Shown: positions 54,905-61,627 of the stretch, piece after piece | How positions within the stretch are numbered: the stretch's first letter is position 1 | Layout of the letters: every line of letters begins with the position of its first letter | Source: Eutrophocola sp965662685 | Lineage (GTDB): Bacteria; Pseudomonadota; Gammaproteobacteria; Pseudomonadales; Pseudohongiellaceae | NCBI GenBank assembly: GCA_965662685.1 | Contig: CBFIIQ010000014.1 | Coordinates: 1-62,163 of the forward strand | Direction: 5' to 3' | DNA: 62,163 nucleotides | Made by a program: the position numbers and the translations under genes | The notes under the pieces: model-generated | What the model was told of the DNA's origin: nothing | The model's input: the letters and a program-made list of their open reading frames with translations, nothing else | The model's database searches: none

Positions 54905-55550
54905 TCATTTATTTTGCGGCCGCCTGCTTAGCGGCCTGTTTCTGTTGTTGCATTGTTTGTTGCTCAGTTCATGTGCGTCCCTGACTCAGGATTCCCCACC
55001 TCTGTATAGTGATGATTATTCGCGTATTCTGCTGCAACTCGAGCAATGGTCCCTGCGCGGGCGGCTAAATATAAGAAGTAGTAATCAATCTGACACCATC
55101 AATATCAACTGGCAGCAACAAGGGCCTGATTTCGACATCAATCTCAGCGGTACGCTGGGTATGGGCGCCGTGAGAATAAACAGCAATAGTAGCGGCGTGA
55201 TTATTGAGAAAGCCGGAGAAGATCCAATCGTAGCCAGCAATCTGCAGGAAATCAGCAATGATTTACTGGGTTATGCCTTTCCTGCAAATTCCCTGCTGTA
55301 CTGGATCAAGGGCTTACCTGCACCGGACCGAAATGCCGATATCAGCCGAAATTCCCAGGGGCTGCTTGCCACCCTGTCCCAGGCAGATAACCAGGGCACC
55401 CACTGGGAGCTTCAGTACGATCGTTATCAGGATTACCAGGGTGCGGCCCTGCCTGGGCGTATTCGTCTGGAACAATCCCCCTATCGTCTGACCTTCATCA
55501 TCAATGCCTGGGAAATAGATGTGCCGGACACCTCGGGGGCGAGTAAGTGA
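54867..55550 (+). CDS. lolB: Outer-membrane lipoprotein LolB
   Basis: The 227-residue LolB inserts lipoproteins into the outer membrane. A lipobox LLSSC sits at the end of the signal segment (LLSGLFLLLHCLLLSSC). The LolB core follows (RILLQLEQWSLRGRLNIRS). No ATG is in frame before the signal. A GTG (54867) gives MPWSDSRLTPQ and then the helix, overlapping the TPR gene by 38 bp. Other starts remain possible. The end overlaps ispE (GTGA). Confidence 0.85.
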   Translation: MPWSDSRLTPQFNHLFCGRLLSGLFLLLHCLLLSSCASLTQDSPPLYSDDYSRILLQLEQWSLRGRLNIRSSNQSDTININWQQQGPDFDINLSGTLGMGAVRINSNSSGVIIEKAGEDPIVASNLQEISNDLLGYAFPANSLLYWIKGLPAPDRNADISRNSQGLLATLSQADNQGTHWELQYDRYQDYQGAALPGRIRLEQSPYRLTFIINAWEIDVPDTSGASK

Positions 55551-56410
55551 GCCCTCTCATTCTGCCGGCGCCGGCCAAACTTAACCTGTTGCTTCATATA
55601 ACCGGCCAACGTGCTGATGGCTATCATACTTTGCAGACTGTATTTCAGTTACTGGATTACGGTGACACGCTTACCTATAACGCCAATAATAGCGGACAGA
55701 TAAACTTCACCTGCAGCGATCCTGCGCTGGAAGGCCCGAATAACCTGGTGGTGCAGGCGGCCAAACTGTTATTACAGAAAACCGGCATAAGCCGGGGAGC
55801 TGATATCAGTCTGTATAAAAGATTGCCCCAGGGAGGGGGTGTAGGTGGCGGCAGTTCCGACGCGGCTACTACCCTGCTTGCCCTGAACTCGCTCTGGCAG
55901 TGTGGACTTGGGCTTGATGAACTGGCGCAACTGGGACTTTCTCTGGGCGCTGATGTTCCGGTATTTATCCATGGCAGGTCTGCCTGGGCAGAAAATATCG
56001 GAGAATCTCTACAAGTTCTGGATTTACCTGAGCGTTGGTATATAGTGCTGACACCGGAATGTCAGGTCTCCACGGGAAAAATTTTTTCCCATCCGCAATT
56101 GACAAGGAACACCTACCCCATCAAAATACCCGCCTTTCCGTTTTCGGGCAGTAAAAATGACTGCGAGTTGCTGGTTCAGAGCCTTTACCCTCCGGTAAAA
56201 AGAGCACTGAACTGGTTATCTACATTTACTGAAGCTCGTATGACTGGAACCGGTGCAAGTGTATTTGCCAGTTTCGACACGGAAGCAGAAGCACTGGCAG
56301 TGATGAACCAGGTTCCGCAGCAGGCAGATAAAGACGGGACAAGTATTGGTTCTGCATTTATAGCCAGGGGCGTTAACATTTCCCCGCTTCATCAAGCTTT
56401 GCTAGATTAA
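55547..56410 (+). CDS. ispE: 4-diphosphocytidyl-2-C-methyl-D-erythritol kinase
   Basis: A 287-residue GHMP kinase of the MEP pathway (LPAPAKLNLLLHITGQRADG, LPQGGGVGGGSSDAATTLL). The GTG start overlaps the lolB stop by three bases (GTGA). Order lolB-ispE-tRNA-Gln-prs is conserved in pseudomonads. Confidence 0.95.
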   Translation: MSPLILPAPAKLNLLLHITGQRADGYHTLQTVFQLLDYGDTLTYNANNSGQINFTCSDPALEGPNNLVVQAAKLLLQKTGISRGADISLYKRLPQGGGVGGGSSDAATTLLALNSLWQCGLGLDELAQLGLSLGADVPVFIHGRSAWAENIGESLQVLDLPERWYIVLTPECQVSTGKIFSHPQLTRNTYPIKIPAFPFSGSKNDCELLVQSLYPPVKRALNWLSTFTEARMTGTGASVFASFDTEAEALAVMNQVPQQADKDGTSIGSAFIARGVNISPLHQALLD

Positions 56411-56449
56411 GACTTGCGTCATCAAAAAAAGATTTATTTTTTGAGTTAC

Positions 56450-56536
56450 CGGGGTGTAGCCAAGTGGCAAGGGTATAAGACACAAGGTAAGGATCCTTTT
56501 ACATTTTTTTTTAGAACATTTTACAGACCGTTTTTT
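56450..56536 (+). pseudogene. tRNA-Gln 5'-half relic, copy 1
   Basis: The segment GGGGTGTAGCCAAGTGGCAAGG copies the tRNA-Gln 5' half up to the anticodon arm, with an extra 7 bp in the D arm. The anticodon loop is changed (TAAGGAT) and the T-arm and 3' acceptor are missing, replaced by T-rich sequence. It repeats with copy 2 at 87 bp. Confidence 0.8.
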
Positions 56537-56622
56537 TGGGGTGTAGCCAAGTGGCAAGGGTAGTAAGACACAAGGTTTTGATCCTTGAATATTTTTTAAG
56601 AACATTTTTACAAACCGATTTT
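56537..56622 (+). pseudogene. tRNA-Gln 5'-half relic, copy 2
   Basis: Copy 2 keeps the acceptor 5' strand, a D arm with a nine-base insert, and a perfect Gln anticodon arm (CAAGG TTTTGAT CCTTG). It stops after that arm; AT-rich DNA (including AAGAACATTTTTACAAACCG, also in copy 1) follows in place of the T-arm. It leads directly into the intact tRNA. Confidence 0.85.
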
Positions 56623-56697
56623 TGGGGTGTAGCCAAGTGGTAAGGCACAAGGTTTTGATCCTTGCATGCGGAGGTTCGAACCCTCCCACCCCAGCCA
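56623..56697 (+). tRNA. tRNA-Gln (TTG)
   Basis: An intact 75-base tRNA with encoded CCA. The acceptor stem TGGGGTG / CACCCCA is perfect, with discriminator G. The anticodon stem is CAAGG/CCTTG with loop TTTTGAT, giving anticodon TTG. It is the only complete copy in a three-unit tandem, between ispE and prs. Confidence 0.95.
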
Positions 56698-56821
56698 TTT
56701 ACATTAGATAGCTGGAACGCTGAATGACCTGAAAGAAGATTTTTTTCTGAAAATCTCTAATTCCTGTCAAACATCAAACAGCCTTAACGAAACACTGAAA
56801 ACAGCACCAAGGAAAAGCCCT

Positions 56822-57772
56822 ATGGCCAACAACTTGATGGTATTTACCGGTAACGCAAACCCGGAGCTGGCGGAAAAAGTTGCCAAATGGCTAGGCGTTC
56901 CTTTAGGCCGTGCTGATGTTCAGAAATTCAGTGATGGCGAAATCAGTGTTGAACTGAATGAAAATGTACGTGGCCAGGATGTATTTATCATCCAGCCGAC
57001 CTGCGCCCCAACCAACAGCAACCTGATGGAGCTGTTGTTAATGGCCGACGCCCTGCACAGGTCATCAGCCAATCGTATTACTGCGGTAGTTCCCTATTTT
57101 GGTTATGCACGGCAGGATCGTCGGGTAAGATCTGCCCGTGTCCCCATCAGTGCCAAGGTAGTTGCGGACATGATCAGCGCGGTTGGTGTTAATCGTTTGC
57201 TTACAGTAGACCTGCACGCAGAACAGATTCAGGGATTTTTCCAGATCCCGGTGGATAACGTCTATGCTTCAGCACTGCTGGTAGACGAAGTTATACGTCA
57301 GAATTATAAGGACCTGATGGTCGTGTCACCGGATATTGGTGGTGTGGTCAGGGCGCGCGCGTTTGCCAAGCAACTTGATATTGACCTGGCAATCATCGAT
57401 AAACGTCGTCCCAAGGCTAATGAGTCCCAGGTCATGAACCTGATTGGTGAAGTCAAAGATCGTACCTGTCTGATTGTTGATGACATGGTCGATACCGCCG
57501 GAACATTATGCAAGGCTGCTGATGCATTAAAAGAAGAAGGCGCAACGAAGGTCGTTGCATACTGTACCCATGCGGTACTGTCTGGCAATGCCATGCATAA
57601 CATTAATAACTCTTCACTCGACTCGCTGGTGGTTACCGATACCATCCCGCTGTCGGAGGAAGCAAAGAATTGCAAAAAAATACGTCAGCTTACCCTGGGT
57701 AAATTCCTGGGCGAGTCCATTCGACGTGTCAGCAATGAGGAATCTGTCAGTGCCATGTTTGATAACACCTAG
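56822..57772 (+). CDS. prs: Ribose-phosphate pyrophosphokinase
   Basis: A 316-residue PRPP synthase (DLHAEQIQGFFQIPVDN, VVSPDIGGVVRARAFAKQL, the PRPP loop CLIVDDMVDTAGT). It feeds purine, pyrimidine, His, Trp and NAD synthesis. It is preceded by tRNA-Gln. Confidence 0.97.
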   Translation: MANNLMVFTGNANPELAEKVAKWLGVPLGRADVQKFSDGEISVELNENVRGQDVFIIQPTCAPTNSNLMELLLMADALHRSSANRITAVVPYFGYARQDRRVRSARVPISAKVVADMISAVGVNRLLTVDLHAEQIQGFFQIPVDNVYASALLVDEVIRQNYKDLMVVSPDIGGVVRARAFAKQLDIDLAIIDKRRPKANESQVMNLIGEVKDRTCLIVDDMVDTAGTLCKAADALKEEGATKVVAYCTHAVLSGNAMHNINNSSLDSLVVTDTIPLSEEAKNCKKIRQLTLGKFLGESIRRVSNEESVSAMFDNT

Positions 57773-57869
57773 ATTATAAAATCCAGGATCATCAGCAGGC
57801 ATTACAGATAAATAAAACATTCCGGACTATTGGTCGCGAATACCCGGAAATTAATCAGGAGACATACAT

Positions 57870-58565
57870 ATGTCCAGCAATGAATTTACTCTCGACGCCA
57901 AGCCTCGAGAAGACGTAGGGAAAGGTGCGAGCCGCCGCCTGCGCAGACTCAACGGCGAAATTCCCGCCATTATTTATGGAGCCGGTAAAGACCCACTGTC
58001 CATTACCCTGCGCCATGATGACATCTTCCATGCCGTTGAAGATGAAGCCTTCTTTTCCTCCATTTTGGAAATCAATGTGGCAGGCGAAAAGGAAAGCGTC
58101 ATTATCAAGGATATGCAGCGCCATCCGGCAAAGCCTTTGATCATGCATGCTGACTTTCTGCGCGTACGCGCTGACGTGGAACTGACAGTGAATGTACCGC
58201 TGCATTTCATGAACGAAGATACCTGTATTGGTGTAAGACTTGAAAATGGTCAGATCAGCCATCTTATGAATGAGCTGGTGATCACCTGTTTGCCGAAGAA
58301 TCTGCCGGAATATATCGAAGTCGATATGGCTGAGTTGCATGTCGGCGACACCCTGCACATCTCCGACCTCAAATTGCCAGAAGGCGTTAACAGTGTTGAA
58401 CTGACCCATGGGGAAGAAAACGACCAGGCAGTTGCTACAGTCACGGAGATTCGTCTACAGGCAGAAGAGCCAACAGATACTGGAGATGCAGCAGGCGAGC
58501 AAGGTGCAGATAGCACTGACAGTGCTGGTGATTCTTCAGACGACGAAGATAAAAGCGGCGAATAA
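57870..58565 (+). CDS. rplY: 50S ribosomal protein L25/general stress protein Ctc
   Basis: A 231-residue L25 with the N-terminal 5S-rRNA-binding domain (LDAKPREDVGKGASRRLRR, PAIIYGAGKDPL) and the CTC-type beta domain, plus an acidic Ser/Asp tail of about 30 residues. The start follows AGGAG. It lies in prs-rplY-pth-ychF order. Confidence 0.95.
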   Translation: MSSNEFTLDAKPREDVGKGASRRLRRLNGEIPAIIYGAGKDPLSITLRHDDIFHAVEDEAFFSSILEINVAGEKESVIIKDMQRHPAKPLIMHADFLRVRADVELTVNVPLHFMNEDTCIGVRLENGQISHLMNELVITCLPKNLPEYIEVDMAELHVGDTLHISDLKLPEGVNSVELTHGEENDQAVATVTEIRLQAEEPTDTGDAAGEQGADSTDSAGDSSDDEDKSGE

Positions 58566-58577
58566 ACCGCCTACTCC

Positions 58578-59213
58578 ATGAGTAACGGCATCAAACTGAT
58601 TGTTGGTCTGGGTAATCCAGGCCAGCAATACCGGTTTACCCGGCATAATGCCGGCGCCATGTTTCTTGAAACACTCTGTGATGATTTTCATGGTGAACTG
58701 CGCCCGGAGAGCAAGTTTTTTGGTCTCGCAGACCGAATCACTATTGCCGGCCATGATGTACGTCTGCTTTTTCCCACTACTTTCATGAATAACAGCGGCC
58801 AGGCTGTATCAGCTATGGCGCGCTACTATGATATTGCCACAGAAGATATTCTTGTGGCCTACGACGAGCTGGACCTTCCCGTTGACACAGTGCGTCTGAA
58901 AAGCGGCGGCGGTCATGGTGGCCATAACGGCGTCAGGGATATTGCCAAAGCTCTGGGCAGTAATGAATTCCAGCGCCTGCGTATCGGCATTGGCCGACCC
59001 ACAGGCAAAGGGATTGATTATGTATTGGGCGTACCGTCGAAACAGGATGCCGATGCCTTGCAGCATAATATCGATGATGCCATAAGGATTCTGCCGCTAT
59101 TGGTTGAGGGCAAGTTTCAGATGGCCATGGGTAAACTGCACACCAAACCAGAACTGGTTAACACCAATAAGTCTAAAGAAGAGAACGACAAGGATCAGAA
59201 TAATGGGGATTAA
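58578..59213 (+). CDS. pth: Peptidyl-tRNA hydrolase
   Basis: A 211-residue enzyme that frees peptides from drop-off tRNA (IVGLGNPGQQYRFTRHNAG with the catalytic His, LLFPTTFMNNSGQAV, GGGHGGHNGVRDI). A charged tail of about 20 residues ends it. It overlaps the ychF start by 11 bases. Confidence 0.96.
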   Translation: MSNGIKLIVGLGNPGQQYRFTRHNAGAMFLETLCDDFHGELRPESKFFGLADRITIAGHDVRLLFPTTFMNNSGQAVSAMARYYDIATEDILVAYDELDLPVDTVRLKSGGGHGGHNGVRDIAKALGSNEFQRLRIGIGRPTGKGIDYVLGVPSKQDADALQHNIDDAIRILPLLVEGKFQMAMGKLHTKPELVNTNKSKEENDKDQNNGD

Positions 59214-60294
59214 ATGCGGTATCGTGGGCTTGCCCAATGTCGGTAAATCCACTCTTTTTAATGCCTTGACCGAGGCAGGTATTGCGGCGGAAAACTTCCC
59301 TTTTTGTACCATCGAACCCAATGCCGGCATTGTATCCATTCCGGATCCCCGTCTCGATGCACTCAGCGAAATCGTCAAACCACAAAATACCATCCCTACT
59401 ACCATGGAATTCGTTGACATTGCCGGTCTCGTTGCCGGCGCCTCGAAAGGCGAAGGTCTGGGCAACCAGTTTCTGGCCAACATTCGTGAAACTGACGCTA
59501 TCGCCCACGTAGTGCGCTGTTTCGAAGATGACAACGTTATCCATGTCGCCAACACCATCAATCCAGCCAGCGATATCGAAATCATTAATACCGAGCTGGC
59601 GCTGTCAGATCTGGAGACTGTCGAAAAAGCCCTGGACAAGGTAAGCCGCGTTGCAAAAAGTGGTGACAAGGACGCACAGAAACAGACCGCCCTGCTGCAG
59701 AAAGTTCAGGCTCACCTCGATGGCGGTAACCCGGTGCGCAGCATGGGGCTGTCTGCTGAAGAACTCGCTGACATCTATACCCTGCACCTGTTAACCATCA
59801 AGCCTACCGTTTACATCGCCAATGTGGATGAAAGCGGCTTTGAAAATAATCCCTACCTGGACAAGGTAAAAGAAATCGCCGCAGCCGAAGGCTCTGAAGT
59901 CGTCGCAGTATGCAATAAACTGGAATCGGAAATTGCTGAACTGGAAGCCGAGGAGAAACTCGAATTCCTGCAGGAAATGGGTATGACAGAACCGGGCCTG
60001 GATCGTGTTATCCGCGCAAGTTATACCCTGCTTGGCCTGCAAACCTATTTCACTGCCGGTCCCAAGGAAGTCCGGGCCTGGACTGTAAAAAAAGGCGCCA
60101 CCGCACCGAAAGCCGCGGCTGTTATTCATACCGATTTTGAAAAAGGCTTTATTCGTGCAGAAGTGATTGGCTATGACGACTTTATTGCCGGAAAAGGTGA
60201 ACAGGGCGCCAAAGACGCAGGAAAATGGCGACTGGAAGGCAAGGACTACCTGGTCGCGGATGGTGATGTTATTCACTTCAGGTTCAATGTATAG
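59203..60294 (+). CDS. ychF: Redox/ribosome-associated ATPase YchF (Obg family)
   Basis: A 363-residue P-loop protein (GIVGLPNVGKSTLFNALT) with a DIAGLVAGASKGEGLGNQFL switch and C-terminal TGS domain. The usual NKxD base motif is CNKLE here, consistent with ATP rather than GTP use as known for YchF. ATG 59203 is the family start; the reading from 59104 lies inside pth. Confidence 0.95.
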   Translation: MGIKCGIVGLPNVGKSTLFNALTEAGIAAENFPFCTIEPNAGIVSIPDPRLDALSEIVKPQNTIPTTMEFVDIAGLVAGASKGEGLGNQFLANIRETDAIAHVVRCFEDDNVIHVANTINPASDIEIINTELALSDLETVEKALDKVSRVAKSGDKDAQKQTALLQKVQAHLDGGNPVRSMGLSAEELADIYTLHLLTIKPTVYIANVDESGFENNPYLDKVKEIAAAEGSEVVAVCNKLESEIAELEAEEKLEFLQEMGMTEPGLDRVIRASYTLLGLQTYFTAGPKEVRAWTVKKGATAPKAAAVIHTDFEKGFIRAEVIGYDDFIAGKGEQGAKDAGKWRLEGKDYLVADGDVIHFRFNV

Positions 60295-60312
60295 GCTAAT
60301 GACCCCGGTCAT

Positions 60313-60342
60313 GTCGGATGACGCTGCGCTTATCCGACCTAC
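60313..60342. repeat. REP-like palindrome D
   Basis: GTCGGATGACGC...GCGCTTATCCGACCTAC with near-perfect arms, 18 bp after the ychF stop. It is the cleanest of the four copies. Confidence 0.8.
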
Positions 60343-60469
60343 GGGCCAAATCCAACATGCTGGAGCGGTTTTGACGGTGAATGACTGGAATCCTTGACTT
60401 TACAGGGACATTTTCCGAGAATGCGCATCCTTCTGAAGGGTGTAATTACAAACTTCTCACCATTCAGAG

Positions 60470-60586
60470 GGTTTCCAGTTTGCTGTAGATGCAAATTTAA
60501 ATTTTGATTTTACTCGCAGGCGTATATTTAATACGTCGAGACTAAAATAAAAATTTAAATTTGCAGATGCAGTAAAATGGGAAACC
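60470..60586. repeat. 117-bp imperfect palindrome before tRNA-Met
   Basis: The outer arms GGTTTCC / GGAAACC, the inner arms TGCAAATTTAAATTTTGATT and its near-complement (60490-60516 with 60537-60565) and the apical CGTAT-ATTTA-ATACG make one continuous inverted repeat. It ends 13 bases before the tRNA. It contains no gene. It may be a miniature mobile element or a regulator of the tRNA. Confidence 0.8.
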
Positions 60587-60599
60587 GAAAAAGTATCAA

Positions 60600-60676
60600 G
60601 GCTACGTAGCTCAGCTGGTTAGAGCACAGCATTCATAATGCTGGGGTCACTGGTTCAAGTCCAGTCGTAGCTACCA
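60600..60676 (+). tRNA. tRNA-Met (CAT), elongator type
   Basis: A 77-base tRNA with encoded CCA, matching elongator Met (GGCTACGTAGCTCAG...). Acceptor GGCTACG / CGTAGCT has one G-T end pair. The anticodon loop is TTCATAA. Its 3' 37 bases are repeated exactly at 61510-61546. Confidence 0.95.
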
Positions 60677-60684
60677 TATAAAAC

Positions 60685-60714
60685 AAAGGCTTACAGAAAT
60701 GTAGGCCTTTTTTT
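60685..60714 (+). terminator. Terminator after tRNA-Met
   Basis: AAAGGCTTACA, a GAAA loop, TGTAGGCCTTT and then T's. An 11-bp stem with one G-T pair, just after the tRNA and facing the toxin gene end. Confidence 0.85.
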
Positions 60715-60724
60715 ATGAAGCTTG

Positions 60725-61036
60725 TTAGCTGTCAATTTCATCGCTTAAAAGATATTTTTTTAGCTCCCTTTCATCTCTCATGACGTGAAGGATCAGTATT
60801 TTCGACCCATCGATTCGATAAAAAATCCTGCATGGGTTACATATAACTTCACGATAGACAGAGTCTGGAAGCTCAGGGGGTTCCCTCCCTGATTTTGGAA
60901 ACTGCTCCAAACGATCTACACGATTAAAAACTTTCTTTATGAGTTTGCTAGCGGCTAATGGATTGTCTAATGCTATGTACTCGGCAATTTCATCTAACTG
61001 ATCTAGTGCAGGTTCCGCCCAGATTATTTTAGCCAT
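60725..61036 (-). CDS. Type II toxin, RelE/ParE superfamily
   Basis: A 103-residue basic protein (AEPALDQLDEIAEYIALDNPLAA, PKSGREPPELPDSVYREVI, CRIFYRIDG, LHVMRDERELKKYL) of the RelE/ParE fold. It would cut mRNA or poison gyrase; sequence alone does not decide. It is downstream of, and overlaps by 13 bp, its antitoxin gene. It sits between the tRNA and its 3' copy. Confidence 0.88.
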   Translation of the reverse strand: MAKIIWAEPALDQLDEIAEYIALDNPLAASKLIKKVFNRVDRLEQFPKSGREPPELPDSVYREVICNPCRIFYRIDGSKILILHVMRDERELKKYLLSDEIDS

Positions 61037-61281
61037 TTAGCCATTCGCTCCTTGGCCTGGGCATTAGACATTGTTCTTTTATTGAGTACAGCCCGTTCTC
61101 CTTTAGAAAGCGCTTCCAATATCGCTAACCGATGCTGCATGAATTCGTAATCCTGGACATCTACAAGATAGGCCGAAGGTTCCCCATGCTCAGTAATTAA
61201 AACTGCCTCTTTAGACTTGTGTAAATCTGCGAGAATTTTAGTTGCTTGCCTTTTTAAAGTAGTCACCAATTCAACTTTCAT
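61024..61281 (-). CDS. Phd/YefM-family antitoxin
   Basis: An 85-residue protein with the Phd/YefM start VELVTTLKRQATKILADLHKS and EAVLITEHGEPSAYLVDVQDYE; the charged C terminus would wrap the toxin. ATG 61281 has AGGTGA upstream; a GTG nine bases earlier is less likely. It would bind its own promoter, where a perfect palindrome is seen. Confidence 0.88.
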   Translation of the reverse strand: MKVELVTTLKRQATKILADLHKSKEAVLITEHGEPSAYLVDVQDYEFMQHRLAILEALSKGERAVLNKRTMSNAQAKERMAKWLK

Positions 61282-61302
61282 CACGATCACCTGAAAACGT
61301 AA

Positions 61303-61322
61303 AGTGATACTATAGTATCACT
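61303..61322 (-). promoter_or_regulatory. Palindromic operator of the toxin-antitoxin operon
   Basis: A perfect 20-bp palindrome AGTGATACTATAGTATCACT lies 21 bp before the antitoxin start. Its centre holds TATAGT, a -10-like box. This is where a Phd-type antitoxin would repress. Confidence 0.75.
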
Positions 61323-61491
61323 CCAAATTTCTGTTTGCTATATTGACCTTTCCCAGGAATTTAGACTAGTTCCATAAAGAGACATCGCAATAAAAAGTTA
61401 CTACAAAAGTTACCATATTATTTAAATCTATATGGTTCTATATTATTTTGAAAAAGATAACTTATTGTATTTACAGCAATTTAATGCCAGT

Positions 61492-61546
61492 CACAGATTT
61501 CATAATGCCGGGGTCACTGGTTCAAGTCCAGTCGTAGCTACCATAT
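61492..61546 (+). repeat. Copy of tRNA-Met 3' half (attachment-site-like repeat)
   Basis: 55 bp match tRNA-Met 60625-60679 with three mismatches; the last 37 bp (61510-61546) are identical and include the CCA and three flanking bases. No 5' half is present, so it is not a functional tRNA. The 867-bp spacing encloses the toxin-antitoxin genes. DNA just left of it is visibly AT-rich. Confidence 0.88.
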
Positions 61547-61547
61547 C

Positions 61548-61584
61548 AAAAGCACTTAGCGAATTTTCTCTAGGTGCTTTTTTT
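61548..61584 (+). terminator. Terminator after the tRNA-Met 3' copy
   Basis: AAAAGCACTTAG / CTAGGTGCTTTTT with a ten-base loop, one G-T pair. It is positioned like the tRNA-Met terminator and may be the original one before insertion. Confidence 0.8.
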
Positions 61585-61627
61585 ATGGGCAATCAATAAT
61601 ATTCCTGCCTAAAAGCTCAAACCATAA

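Noticed and set aside
56402..56698. Minus-strand reading frame of 98 codons beginning MAGVGGFEPP across the tRNA-Gln units
   Set aside because: It is the antisense of the tRNA and its relics; this start is a well-known artefact of tRNA antisense frames.
60680..61491. Complete integrative element
   Set aside because: No integrase, transposase or recombinase is encoded between the repeats; only the toxin-antitoxin pair.
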